Origin: Bog-473 sp963840435
Lineage (GTDB): Bacteria; Actinomycetota; Acidimicrobiia; Acidimicrobiales; RAAP-2
DNA: 64,000 bases
NCBI GenBank assembly: GCA_963840435.1
Contig: CAWIYY010000015.1
Span: 1 to 64,000 of the forward strand
Direction: 5' to 3'
Shown here: piece by piece, positions 19,311-28,180 of the stretch
Position numbering within the stretch: position 1 is the first letter of the stretch
How the letters are laid out: every line of letters begins with the position of its first letter
The notes under the pieces: generated by a model
The model's database searches: none
What the model saw: only the letters and a program-made list of their open reading frames with translations
What the model was told of the DNA's origin: nothing
Translations under genes and position numbers: made by a program

Positions 19311-20363
19311 ATGTCCGTCCGCGCACAGGCGCAAAGGGTCATCCGCCGACTTCGGCCGCAAGAGCAAACCTTGGCGGGCGATATTGCGCACGAGCCATAC
19401 CCGAGTGAATCCGATCCGATCAGTGAATTCAGCCTGTGTGCCGTGGTGAAGACATGGATGGACGAGGACGTGATCGAGGCGACTGTGCGCAGCGCCATGG
19501 CGCAGGGCGTTGACTCTGTCTACGTCGTTGACAACGGCAGCACCGACGACACGCTTGCCATCGCCGAGGCGGCCGGCGCCACCGTCGCGGAGGTCTACCG
19601 AACGAAGGCCTTTGACGGCCGGCTCGCCCAGACCCTTATGAATGCGGTATCGGCCCGCGAGTCTTTGCGCAATGGTGCGCCGCACGTCTGGTGGTTGTAC
19701 CTCGACACCGACGAGTTTCCGGAGGGCCCAGGAGGACTGACGATCCGTGAATATCTCGCCACCTTGGATCGGCGTTTCCGGCTGGTCGGTGCGTCGTACG
19801 TCAATCATTTTCCTTCGGGAAAACCCGAGTACCTCTCGGGGTTTCACCCAATCGATCTTCAGCCTCTCTGCTACGACTTCACACCGGCACGGTGGCCGCC
19901 GTGCGCCTGGGGCCACTGGAAGCACCCGCTGCAACGCTTCGACATTGACGGGCAATTCATCCTCAGCAATGACGGCTCGCACACGGCTTTCTCCAACGAC
20001 TTGCTCATCGCGCCGACGGGAGGAATCGTCACGCACCACTTCCAGTACCGCGACGAGGCCTACACCCGAGCCAAGCTCGAGCTCACCTGCGGCCCGGACT
20101 CGAACCGAACGGCGCTGCACGAAGCGACCGGCTTCGATGGATTCGTGCGACGTCGAGCGTCTCTCGATGCCGTCTACGCCGGTCGATGGGCTGACGTCGA
20201 CACGATTCCCATTGTCGATCCGAACGCGGCTCGGCATCCAAAGCCGTGGACCGGTATGAATTCGGTGCGCCGTTGGTATCAGCTCGACGAACTGGCTGAA
20301 GCGCGCCGACGCTGGGCCGAATCCGCCAAGACGGAGCCAACAGTGTCGGCCCAGGAGCAATAG
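19311..20363 (+). CDS. GT2-type glycosyltransferase, tandem copy 1
   Basis: 350 residues, GT-A fold, Glyco_tranf_2_4-like. FSLCAVVKTWMDEDVIEATV starts the nucleotide-sugar domain. VYVVDNGSTDDTLAIAEAAG is the nucleotide-binding strand. WWLYLDTDEFPEG carries the D-x-D-E metal site. GHWKHPLQRFD and THHFQYRDEAYTRAKLEL are shared by all four copies in the window. No membrane segment is seen, so it is likely cytoplasmic. It starts 6 bp after the sulfotransferase stop. The donor and acceptor cannot be read from sequence. Confidence 0.88.
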   Translation: MSVRAQAQRVIRRLRPQEQTLAGDIAHEPYPSESDPISEFSLCAVVKTWMDEDVIEATVRSAMAQGVDSVYVVDNGSTDDTLAIAEAAGATVAEVYRTKAFDGRLAQTLMNAVSARESLRNGAPHVWWLYLDTDEFPEGPGGLTIREYLATLDRRFRLVGASYVNHFPSGKPEYLSGFHPIDLQPLCYDFTPARWPPCAWGHWKHPLQRFDIDGQFILSNDGSHTAFSNDLLIAPTGGIVTHHFQYRDEAYTRAKLELTCGPDSNRTALHEATGFDGFVRRRASLDAVYAGRWADVDTIPIVDPNAARHPKPWTGMNSVRRWYQLDELAEARRRWAESAKTEPTVSAQEQ

Positions 20364-20365
20364 CA

Positions 20366-21418
20366 GTGGCTCGCACCAGGCTTGCTCGGAGAGCAGGCGG
20401 ACCGATCACGAAACCCCCAGACTCATCGTTGAAACGCCCCGACGGCCCTTCTCGCTCCGAGGAGAACCCGACCCAGCCAGATGTGCTCTCCAGTTTCTCG
20501 CTCTGCGCGATCGTCAAGAGCTGGATGGACGAGGACGTCATAGAGGCCACGGTGCGCAATGCCATCAGCCAGGGTGCGGATGCCGTGTACCTGGTGGACA
20601 ACGGCAGCACCGACGACACGGTTGCCATGGCCAAGGCGGCCGGCGCCATCGTGGCAGAGGTCTACGAGACAAAGGCGTTCGACGGCCGCCTGGCCCAAAC
20701 ACTCATGAACGCCGTGGTGGCGCACGAGTCGCTCCGCCATGAGAGCGAACACGTCTGGTGGCTCTACCTGGACAGCGACGAGTTCCCGGAGGGACCTCAC
20801 GGCCTGTCGATCCGTGACTACCTGGCCACGCTGGACCGCCGGTTCCGAGTGGTCGGGGCGAAGTACCTGAATCACATGCCTGACGCGAAGCCGGAGTACC
20901 TGCCCGGGTACCACCCGATCGATTTCCAGCCCCTGTTCTATGAGTTCGAGCCGACGCGGAAACCGCCTTGCTCGCTCGGCCATTGGAAGCACTGCCTGCA
21001 GCGGATTGACCGCTCGGGCCATTTCGTGACGAGCAATCCCGGGGCCCATACGGCCAGCTGCTCCGACGTCTTGATCGAGCCCAGCCAAGGCATACTGACC
21101 CATCACTTCCAGTATCGGGACGAGGGCTTCACGCGCGCCAAGCTCGAACTCACCTGCGGACCGGGTGCGCAGCGCACGGAGCTGACCGAGTCCCGCGGCC
21201 ATAGCCCCTTTGCCCGCCGGCTTCGATCGCTCGACGCGATCTACGCGGGCCGGTGGGAAGAGGTCGAAACGCCCGCGAACCGAGACCCGTCGGCGGTCCG
21301 TCACCCGAAGCGGTGGGCGGACTCGGACTCTGTACGCCGTTGGTATCCCGTAGCCGAGGTCGAGCGCGCCCGCTCCCAGTGGGCGGACACGGGAGCAGAT
21401 CCGGCAAAGGCCAGGTAG
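20366..21418 (+). CDS. GT2-type glycosyltransferase, tandem copy 2
   Basis: 350 residues from a GTG 2 bp after the previous stop. It shares the D-x-D-E site WWLYLDSDEFPEGPHG, GHWKHCLQRID and LTHHFQYRDEGFTRAKLEL with its neighbours. A 135-bp tract (20514-20648) is almost identical to copy 3, while the rest has diverged strongly, which suggests gene conversion. The N-terminal 40 residues differ from the other copies and look like a flexible arm. It probably acts in the same glycan pathway as copies 1 and 3, perhaps on a different acceptor. Confidence 0.88.
   Translation: MARTRLARRAGGPITKPPDSSLKRPDGPSRSEENPTQPDVLSSFSLCAIVKSWMDEDVIEATVRNAISQGADAVYLVDNGSTDDTVAMAKAAGAIVAEVYETKAFDGRLAQTLMNAVVAHESLRHESEHVWWLYLDSDEFPEGPHGLSIRDYLATLDRRFRVVGAKYLNHMPDAKPEYLPGYHPIDFQPLFYEFEPTRKPPCSLGHWKHCLQRIDRSGHFVTSNPGAHTASCSDVLIEPSQGILTHHFQYRDEGFTRAKLELTCGPGAQRTELTESRGHSPFARRLRSLDAIYAGRWEEVETPANRDPSAVRHPKRWADSDSVRRWYPVAEVERARSQWADTGADPAKAR
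20514..20648 (+). repeat. near-identical 135-bp tract, copy in GT2-2
   Basis: 133 of 135 bases match 21580-21714 in the next gene (by eye), with mismatches only at 20602 and 20629. Flanking sequence is far less similar. It covers the first strands of the nucleotide-binding domain. Confidence 0.85.
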
Positions 21419-21425
21419 CGACGCC

Positions 21426-22478
21426 GTGGCCCTCGCCAGAATCAAGACAAGGCTTCGTCCCCAAGCCCAAACTCAACCCCAACGCCCGAGGCCGCCCTTC
21501 GAAGCGCTGTATCCGCAACAGCATCGGCCCAACCCCCCCAGTCCCGAGACAGAGTCGTTCCAGCTGATGTTTGCCATCATCAAGAGCTGGATGGACGAGG
21601 ACGTCATAGAGGCCACGGTGCGCAATGCCATCAGCCAGGGTGCGGATGCCGTGTACCTGGTGGACAATGGCAGCACCGACGACACGGTTGCCATCGCCAA
21701 GGCGGCCGGCGCCACCGTGGCGGAGGTGTACCACACCGACGCGTTCGACGGTCCCTTGGCGCATGCCGTCATGAACGGTGTGGTCGCCAGAGAATCGCTG
21801 CGCGCCGGTGCCGAACACATCTGGTGGCATTATCTGGACAGCGACGAGTTTGCCGAGTTTCCTGATGGGCTTACGGTCCGTGAGTACCTGGCCACATTGG
21901 ACCGTCAGTTCCGCATTGTGGGCTCGACTTTTGTGAACCACGTGCCGAGCGCAGCCCCGCAATACCTGCCCGGCTTTCATCCCTTCGACTTCCAGCCGCT
22001 GGGCTACACGTTCACTCCATCGTGGAACCCCATATGCGGACTGGACCACTGGAAGCACCCGCTGCAGCGATTCGATCGCCACGGTCCGTTCGTGGTGTGC
22101 CAGAGGGGCTCACACGGCGCGTACTGCGCCCAATCTCTCGTCGAACCGAGCGTCGGCATCACGACTCACCACTTCCAATACCGCGACGAGACGACCACCA
22201 AGGCGAAATTGGAGTTCACTCGCGCCGAGCGCACTGGTCTCTATGGCTCGGACGGCCTCGACGGCTTCAGCCGACGGAGCCGCTCAGTCGACGCGGTCTA
22301 CGCCCAACGGTGGGAGGAGGTGGAGACAGAAGCCCACCGCACGCTGGCGGACATCGGCGGGCCTCAGCCGTGGCCCCGGAGCGAGAACTCCCACCGCTGG
22401 TATTCGCCCGAGGATCTCGACACAGCCCGTGCTGCTTGGACCGCGAAGCAGGACGACACAGCTGTCAGCTCGAGCTGA
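21426..22478 (+). CDS. GT2-type glycosyltransferase, tandem copy 3
   Basis: Again exactly 350 residues, from a GTG 7 bp after copy 2. It keeps VYLVDNGSTDDTVAIAKAAG, the D-x-D-E site WWHYLDSDEFAEF, LDHWKHPLQRFD and TTHHFQYRDETTTKAKLEF. In detail it is the most divergent of the three outside the shared tract. For example the EFPEG turn is EFAEFPDG, and the Lys of DTKAFDGRLAQ is Asp, giving HTDAFDGPLAH. These changes near the active site may mean another sugar specificity. Confidence 0.87.
   Translation: MALARIKTRLRPQAQTQPQRPRPPFEALYPQQHRPNPPSPETESFQLMFAIIKSWMDEDVIEATVRNAISQGADAVYLVDNGSTDDTVAIAKAAGATVAEVYHTDAFDGPLAHAVMNGVVARESLRAGAEHIWWHYLDSDEFAEFPDGLTVREYLATLDRQFRIVGSTFVNHVPSAAPQYLPGFHPFDFQPLGYTFTPSWNPICGLDHWKHPLQRFDRHGPFVVCQRGSHGAYCAQSLVEPSVGITTHHFQYRDETTTKAKLEFTRAERTGLYGSDGLDGFSRRSRSVDAVYAQRWEEVETEAHRTLADIGGPQPWPRSENSHRWYSPEDLDTARAAWTAKQDDTAVSSS
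21580..21714 (+). repeat. near-identical 135-bp tract, copy in GT2-3
   Basis: Partner of 20514-20648. The shared segment begins within KSWMDEDVIEATVRNAISQG and ends at KAAGA. Confidence 0.85.
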
Positions 22479-22498
22479 CAGCGCGCGGCTCGACAACG

Positions 22499-23452
22499 AT
22501 GCCTCCGAGAAGACGGTACAGGTCGCCGAGTCGGTTCAGGTCCTCCGGTCCACCGCCTGTTGGGCCCGTGGTGGTCGGCGGCGGTGGTGGGAGTGGCACG
22601 CGGGTCGTCGCCGGGATCCTCCAGAGCCTGGGCGTCTACATCGGAGCCGACATGAACCCAGCGCTCGACAACTGGTGGTTCACCATGCTCGGAAAATTTC
22701 CACGCTGGGACCTCGCTACAGCTCTGGAGCCCGACAGCCCAACGATGCAGTCATTTGGCCTGATCGAAAAGGCCATGACGGGGCGGTTACGCCCAAACCG
22801 GACCGAACGCCGGCAGATTCTTGATGTTCGTGACCGTTGCCTTGATCTGTTGCAGCGTGATCCGCTCCCCGACGACCATCCAGCTCAATGGCTCGAAAAG
22901 CGGACCCAATCCCTTTTCGAATCGCGCCGATTTGCCCCCACAGGGGCCGTGATGTGGGGTTGGAAGGAGCCCAATAGCCAGTTGTTCATTCCACACCTTC
23001 ATCGCTATTTCGGCAACCGGCTGCGCTACATCCAGGTGATCCGCGACGGGCCGGCTATGGCCTACAGCAAGAACCAGGCCCAGGTGCGTCGCTGGGGACC
23101 CGAGTTCGGCGTCCACGTGCAAGGAGAGCGGGCAACCCCCAGGGAGTCGCTCGACTATTGGATTCGTTCCAACGAATCGGCGATTGTCCATGGGAAGGAA
23201 CTGCCGCCGGGTCACTTCATGATCCTCAGTTACGACGAACTCTGTGCTGCTCCCCGAGCGGGCGTGGAGGAAGTCATTGCCTTCCTCGGACTGGACCCGC
23301 CCCAACAGGCCGTCGAGGAGGCGGCCTCTTTGCCTCGACTGCCGAAGCCGCGCGCGATTCCTCGCCAAGACCTCGAGCTCGAATTCGACGACGAACAACT
23401 CGCGCGCGTTCGCGCCCTCGGCTTCCCGACGGCCGGGTTCGAATCGCGCTGA
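22499..23452 (+). CDS. sulfotransferase-like P-loop protein (type B)
   Basis: 317 residues from ATG 22499, 20 bp after the third GT2 gene. The nucleotide loop is VVVGGGGGSGTRVVAGILQS near residue 22. VMWGWKEPNSQLFIPHLHRY and the 3'-phosphate-like strand YIQVIRDGPAMAYSKNQAQV are shared with the paralogue at 60255. The C-terminus carries LDPPQQAVEEAASLPRLPKP and FDDEQLARVRALGFPTAGFE, a helix pair found in both copies. The N-terminal 15 residues are basic. Its place directly after the GT2 genes, repeated at 60 kb, argues that type A, GT2 and type B act together. Confidence 0.85.
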   Translation: MPPRRRYRSPSRFRSSGPPPVGPVVVGGGGGSGTRVVAGILQSLGVYIGADMNPALDNWWFTMLGKFPRWDLATALEPDSPTMQSFGLIEKAMTGRLRPNRTERRQILDVRDRCLDLLQRDPLPDDHPAQWLEKRTQSLFESRRFAPTGAVMWGWKEPNSQLFIPHLHRYFGNRLRYIQVIRDGPAMAYSKNQAQVRRWGPEFGVHVQGERATPRESLDYWIRSNESAIVHGKELPPGHFMILSYDELCAAPRAGVEEVIAFLGLDPPQQAVEEAASLPRLPKPRAIPRQDLELEFDDEQLARVRALGFPTAGFESR

Positions 23453-23561
23453 GCGATCCGTTCGTCCATTCCCGGCCGGCGACGCAGCTCTCCTTGGTCA
23501 CCACGACCCATGGCTATACTCCCTCGCCTGTGCTGATGCAGAAAACCCAGCGGGAGACGCG

Positions 23562-24392
23562 ATGAGTCGCGCACAACGAGCTCTGCAGTACGCCCGGTAT
23601 GGGAACCTTGCAACAGCACTCCACAACCATGCGACGAAGGGCAAAGGATCACGCCGGCTGCTGCCGCGGCCGATGCCGGGAACGGAAATCGGATACTCGG
23701 CCAGGCGGATCAACGCACTGCTGGCCGCAGCACCGGGGCCAGGCAGATACCTCGAGATCGGATTGGCGAGAGGTAACACCTTCCAGAACGTCCGTAGTGG
23801 CGTCCGTCAGGGCGTCGACCCTGCCCCCCGGTTCGACGCCACTCACCCACCCAAAGGAGCGAGCGTGCACGTCGGTACTTCCGACGAGTTTTTCGCGTCG
23901 CGTCCGGACCAGGACACGTACGACGTGGTCTTCCTCGACGGCCTGCACACGTTCCCGCAGACGTACCGAGACCTGATCAACGCCTTCCGGCTGTGCCGGC
24001 GCGGGGTGGTCGTCATCGATGACGTCATTCCTTGCGACGCCGCCTCCGCTCTCGCCGATCGCGCAGCCGCCAATGAATTGCATGGGCGATTGGGGCTCAC
24101 CCGCAAGCCGAGCACCTGGCAGGGTGATGTGTACAAGGTCGTCTTGTGCGTCGCCCTGCAGCACCCGGAACTTGCGTACCGGACCATCGTCGGCTTGGGC
24201 AAAGAGCAGACCCTCGTGTGGCAGAAGGAGGCAATGCAGATACGGCCAGCCGACGACGAAGCCTGCAGTGCCATCGACGCGATGGACTACACCACCGTGT
24301 TCGGCGACGGGGTGGTGCCCGATTCCTTCCACCCCATGGCCGAGGCGCAGGCGCTGGATGAGGCCATCGAGGGGACCTGGAACTCCAAGTAA
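23562..24392 (+). CDS. class I SAM-dependent methyltransferase (Methyltransf_24-like)
   Basis: 276 residues from ATG 23562 with GGGAG ten bases before. RYLEIGLARGNTFQNVRSG is motif I, and GVDPAPRFDATHPP the strand-2 region. TYDVVFLDGLHTFPQTYRDL and GVVVIDDVIPCDAASALADR are characteristic of the Methyltransf_24 group, which methylates sugars and small molecules, often in glycan clusters. The acidic HTFPQTYRDL motif could bind metal. Same strand as the sulfotransferase operon, 109 bp downstream, so it may be part of it. Confidence 0.83.
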   Translation: MSRAQRALQYARYGNLATALHNHATKGKGSRRLLPRPMPGTEIGYSARRINALLAAAPGPGRYLEIGLARGNTFQNVRSGVRQGVDPAPRFDATHPPKGASVHVGTSDEFFASRPDQDTYDVVFLDGLHTFPQTYRDLINAFRLCRRGVVVIDDVIPCDAASALADRAAANELHGRLGLTRKPSTWQGDVYKVVLCVALQHPELAYRTIVGLGKEQTLVWQKEAMQIRPADDEACSAIDAMDYTTVFGDGVVPDSFHPMAEAQALDEAIEGTWNSK

Positions 24393-24461
24393 GTACGACG
24401 GGGCGGTTCGCCTGCGCCCGTACGTCTGAGGGTTAGGGCCTTGACCACCCCACGATCAGCG

Positions 24462-24477
24462 CCACGCTCGAGCGTGG
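24462..24477. terminator. bidirectional hairpin between convergent genes
   Basis: Perfect palindrome CCACGCTCGAGCGTGG between the methyltransferase (+) and the sulfotransferase (-). No long T-tract. Confidence 0.4.
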
Positions 24478-24512
24478 GATCTCGTGGATACACCCATGCA
24501 GTGTGGCCCGTC

Positions 24513-25346
24513 TCAGGAGTCGAAGGAGTACCCGGCCAGCACCTGGCGCGCCTCGATCATCGCATCCACCGCGGCTCTCTGGGCGGCCGACCAGGAGATC
24601 GTGTCGCGCCCCCGCCGCCCGCCGCCGTCGATCAAGGCGGCGGCCGCCTCGGCGTAGCCCGGCGGCGTCTCCACTCCGATGAACGCGCAGACGTCGCGCA
24701 AACGGCGCTCCGGTTCGGCCGTGAAGTCCTCGTAGCGGAGCTCGTACAACTCTGCCGGGTCAAGACGCGCGCGGACGTCGTCAACTGCAACCCCGAGTTT
24801 CCGGTAGATCTCGATCCCTTCGTCGAGCGGGCTCGGCGTTGGTTTGCTGACGCGGGAGGCGATCATGTCGTAGGGATTGCGATTGATCTGCAGGACCCGT
24901 AGGGGAACTCGCACCGTCTTGCGGAACCGGTCGAGCAGCTCCGGGTTCTCGTGGATTCGGCGCGCCGGTCGGCCGGCGTGCTTGTCGCCAATCACCCGGA
25001 GGCGCTCGTACACACCTTGGGACGCGCCGGGCACTGCGTAGTCGAAACCGTTGAACTGTCGGCCTGCGGCGGCAAACAGCCGGTCACGCTCGAGGAGGAT
25101 GGCGAAGAGCTGGCTTCGGGTCACACCCGGCTTCACGTAGCGGAAGAGATCGGACTCGTGGGCGATGACCATCTCGGGGTGGCCGTTGAGGAGCGAGCCG
25201 ATCAGGGTGCTGCCCGAGCGCGGATAGCCAACGAGGAAGAAGACCTTCTCCACTTCTCTGAATTCCTTGCGGTGTCGAACCCCGTCCACGGCCGCCCGGG
25301 CCAGAAGGCGGGCAACGTCGGTCCGCGTCCTCGGCTTGGGCAACAT
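24513..25346 (-). CDS. sulfotransferase, Sulfotransfer_3-like (type D)
   Basis: The PAPS loop is FFLVGYPRSGSTLIGSLLNG, followed by the family motif HPEMVIAHESDLFRYV. The 3'-phosphate strand is LQINRNPYDMIASR. The C-terminus DAMIEARQVLAGYSFDS is shared with the paralogue at 26695. I chose ATG 25346 (MLPKPRTRTDVARLLARAAV) because the paralogue aligns from its MPPLPATRSQ; this gives 277 residues. An upstream TTG at 25547 would add 67 residues of low complexity. Related proteins sulfate carbohydrates or aromatic acceptors; the substrate here is unknown. Confidence 0.85.
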   Translation of the reverse strand: MLPKPRTRTDVARLLARAAVDGVRHRKEFREVEKVFFLVGYPRSGSTLIGSLLNGHPEMVIAHESDLFRYVKPGVTRSQLFAILLERDRLFAAAGRQFNGFDYAVPGASQGVYERLRVIGDKHAGRPARRIHENPELLDRFRKTVRVPLRVLQINRNPYDMIASRVSKPTPSPLDEGIEIYRKLGVAVDDVRARLDPAELYELRYEDFTAEPERRLRDVCAFIGVETPPGYAEAAAALIDGGGRRGRDTISWSAAQRAAVDAMIEARQVLAGYSFDS

Positions 25347-25668
25347 GAAGACCCCCGGTTCGTAACCGGTTGGAGGCTGGTTCAGCGCGGGAGCAGCCTT
25401 CACGACGTGGGCGGCGGCGTCACCTTCGTCTGATCTTTCGCCCTCGTTTGCTCGTTCACCCGGCACAGCATCTCCCATCTGGACGAGCACGGCTTCCTTC
25501 GCCAACAAAGCTACGGCAGCGCTCGTCAGATGGTCAATCGAGTCCAAGGGAGCCGACGGTGGAGAACAGCCGAGGCAGACAATTCACTGAGATCGCAAAA
25601 ACCAACAGTCGCCCAGCTGGTCTCGTGGGGTCCGACGGACCTGATGGTCCGCTCATCGGGAGAGTTCG

Positions 25669-26508
25669 TTACGCGACCGGATGTTGTGGATTCATGCGAT
25701 ACGCCAAGTGCGTAAGCGCCTTTGACGCCCGCATGGCACTCTTCATCACGAGCAGACGTCCTTTGGACGTCACCCCTTGATTTTCAAGCGACTCGAACGG
25801 TTGGTACCAATACGTACCACGGTCGCCACTGAACACTTCAGCTTCCTCAACGGTGTAGTAGTAGAGGGCAATTGATCGTCGTGGGTTGGCCGTTTCAGCG
25901 ATCGTATCGACGCCATGGACCGATCGATTGTCCGTTGTGAAAATGACACACGTGCCATATTGCGGGGCCACCACGACACGTGGCGTGTCGTCGCCAAGAG
26001 CGAACAGGTCCAACTCGCCGCCGTCACCCGGCTTCCAATCGGGATTCAGAAACACGAGGACATTGACTCGACGGAAGAGCTTCAGAACCGGAGGGTAGTG
26101 AAAGTCCGTGTGGGGCACGAGCTTCCCACCGGGTGTCGTGCACTGGATGCCACCGCCTTCGAGGAACGGGTCGGGAAGCAGGTTCGGAATGCCCACAAGT
26201 TCTGACAACGCACGTAAGAATCGAGGCGCGGAGAGCTCGTAGATCATTTGTTGGAACAGTGGCGGGATCAGTTCGATCTCGTGACAAGAGCGTTTCCCGG
26301 GCTGGTGCTTTGCGGCAGATTCGGACTGAGCAGCCACATCAAACCACCCGTCCCATTCGAGATCGGGGAACGAGCTGAGCACCTGATCGACAGCGACCTC
26401 CAAGGTGTTCTCCAGAACGACGTGCGGGAACGGCTCAGCAAGCCGATACTGACTCGCTAGGGAAGACCCGGACTCTCCCACCAATCGATCGAAATCAAAG
26501 AGGGACAT
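25669..26508 (-). CDS. 2OG-Fe(II) oxygenase (prolyl 4-hydroxylase-like)
   Basis: About 279 residues from ATG 26508 (MSLFDFDRLVGESG). The iron ligands are visible: H-x-D in GGKLVPHTDFHYPPVLKLF, the distal His in NRSVHGVDTI, and the 2-oxoglutarate-binding Arg in NPRRSIALYYY. The strand NVLVFLNPDWKPGDGGELDL is typical of the double-stranded beta helix. It would hydroxylate a peptide, lipid or sugar using O2 and 2-oxoglutarate. It lies between two type-D sulfotransferases on the same strand; hydroxylation could create the group to be sulfated (inference). Confidence 0.85.
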   Translation of the reverse strand: MSLFDFDRLVGESGSSLASQYRLAEPFPHVVLENTLEVAVDQVLSSFPDLEWDGWFDVAAQSESAAKHQPGKRSCHEIELIPPLFQQMIYELSAPRFLRALSELVGIPNLLPDPFLEGGGIQCTTPGGKLVPHTDFHYPPVLKLFRRVNVLVFLNPDWKPGDGGELDLFALGDDTPRVVVAPQYGTCVIFTTDNRSVHGVDTIAETANPRRSIALYYYTVEEAEVFSGDRGTYWYQPFESLENQGVTSKGRLLVMKSAMRASKALTHLAYRMNPQHPVA

Positions 26509-26694
26509 GTCTCGGATTTTGGCACAAGCTCGACGGGTCAACCACCACGTGGCATGGGCCGGCGTCTTCTTTCACTGTCACTCCACCCATTTTGGATGAA
26601 GGGGAGGAGCTGCCCTTCGGCGCCTTCGGATAGGCCACTTCTCCGACCTTCGTCGCGTTGGGAGCGCGATGTCGTGACGTCCTGACCGGCGAGG

Positions 26695-27555
26695 TCAGTC
26701 GAAGGTGTATCCGGCGAGTACCGGGCGTGCTTCGATGAGCTCGTTCACTTGTGCCAGCACGGGTGCACTCCAATCCTGGGAGTCCCGGGTGCGCCGCCCT
26801 TGCTTGACCAGTTGGGAACAAGCAGTGAGATAGTCCTCCGTCGCCTCGAGGCCGAGGAATCGGCAGATCTCGGTCAAGGAACCACGCGGGTCAGAAGTGA
26901 ACGCTTCGAACCGCATATCGAGCAGCTCGTCGTGGGACAGGCGCTTCCGAATGTCATCGACCGCTCGCCCCAGCGCTTCGTATCGATCGGTCGCGTTCGG
27001 CAAACCCCTGAACCGAGCCATCGCGGCGATGTTGTCGTACGGATTCCGGACGATGTGGATCATCCGGAGAGGAACATCCACGGTTTGGCGCAGGCGATCG
27101 AGGAGGCCCGGTTCCCGATGAATCCGCATTGTGGAGACGCTCGCGCACTTGTCCCCGATGACGCGAAGGGTCTCGAACCGTCCCTGGTACTGGCCCGGAA
27201 CGCTGTAGTCGAATCCGCTCCATCGTCGGCCGAGTTGGCCGAACTGCTCATCACGACGCAGCAGCATTGCGTAGAGCTGATTGCGACCGACGCCCCTCCG
27301 ACCGACGTACCTCAAAACTTGCAACTCGTGCGCGGAGACGATCTCGGGGTGGGCGTTGAGGAGTGAGTTCACCAGCGTGTGGCCGCTCCGCGCGTACCCG
27401 ATGAACAGTGAGAACCTCTCGACCTGGCGGAAGGCCTTCCGATTGCGTTCTGCGTCGACATACGCCTGCGCCACAAAACGAACGTACTGACTGCGCGTCG
27501 CCGGCAGTGGCGGCATGCGCTTGGTCGCATCGGACCGGGGCTCCTGGTTCGTCAT
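26695..27555 (-). CDS. sulfotransferase, Sulfotransfer_3-like (type D)
   Basis: Loop FSLFIGYARSGHTLVNSLLN, then AHPEIVSAHELQVLRYV. The 3'-phosphate strand is MIHIVRNPYDNIAAMAR. The C-terminus LIEARPVLAGYTFD matches the paralogue at 24513. ATG 27555 gives 286 residues; the conserved core begins at MPPLPATRSQ (27516). The usual Pro of the loop (GYPRSGST) is Ala here and the Ser-Thr is His-Thr, a small change near the sulfate-transfer site. Same strand and order as the oxygenase and the other type-D gene. Confidence 0.84.
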   Translation of the reverse strand: MTNQEPRSDATKRMPPLPATRSQYVRFVAQAYVDAERNRKAFRQVERFSLFIGYARSGHTLVNSLLNAHPEIVSAHELQVLRYVGRRGVGRNQLYAMLLRRDEQFGQLGRRWSGFDYSVPGQYQGRFETLRVIGDKCASVSTMRIHREPGLLDRLRQTVDVPLRMIHIVRNPYDNIAAMARFRGLPNATDRYEALGRAVDDIRKRLSHDELLDMRFEAFTSDPRGSLTEICRFLGLEATEDYLTACSQLVKQGRRTRDSQDWSAPVLAQVNELIEARPVLAGYTFD

Positions 27556-28180
27556 CCAGCCGGCCACCTGGCGGCCACTTGGAGTTCAGGACCCATTGCG
27601 GCGCTGAGCGTAGCAAACGGTCGCGAACGCGAGCCCTGGCCCATCGCCGGTCTCGCCGCCTGCGTCAATCTCGGGTATGCGGAACGGAATCGCACTCCGG
27701 TGAAGACCCCCACGCGGGTGCTCACGAACGTGACCATGGTGGGCCACAGGTCGCAAGGTTGTGGCCGCCGCTGACTGGGAGAGATCGACGCTGGGGGACT
27801 CCTGAACATCGCAGCGCGTCCCTTGACTGCCCGAGCGGTGCGACCGGGTGACGCCAGGTAGGGGGTCGGTAGGGCGCTCGCTCTTCGCGGGCGAAAGACG
27901 TTCACCGAGACCGACGGCCTCAGCGCGGTCGGCTGGGTGCCCCGAGGGCCAGGAGGGCAGGCCACCTCGGCAAATGCCGAAGGAGGAGAACGGTCGCCCG
28001 GAAGATGGGGCTTCCGCCGTCGAATCGTCGAATTCGGGCGTATGGACGAGCCTGAGGACCGGGCGGGCCAGAGTAGGATGGTGAATCGTCGGCGTGTCGG
28101 CCCGGCGTTCGCAATCAGTCGTTGAGCCATGCCGGTGTGGTGGGTGCGCCGTACCGGCCCCACGAATGCCGGAGGCGCAC
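27556..28180. other. 600-bp gap before guaB3
   Basis: Frames on both strands are open but look random (Arg/Pro/Ser-rich), and I support no gene. A TAGGAT box at 28074-28079 could be the guaB3 promoter with a leader of about 100 nt. No riboswitch fold is recognised. Confidence 0.35.

Noticed and set aside
23440..23456. GGTTCGAATCGCG resembling a tRNA T-arm
   Set aside because: It is the coding end of the type-B sulfotransferase and no cloverleaf can be drawn.
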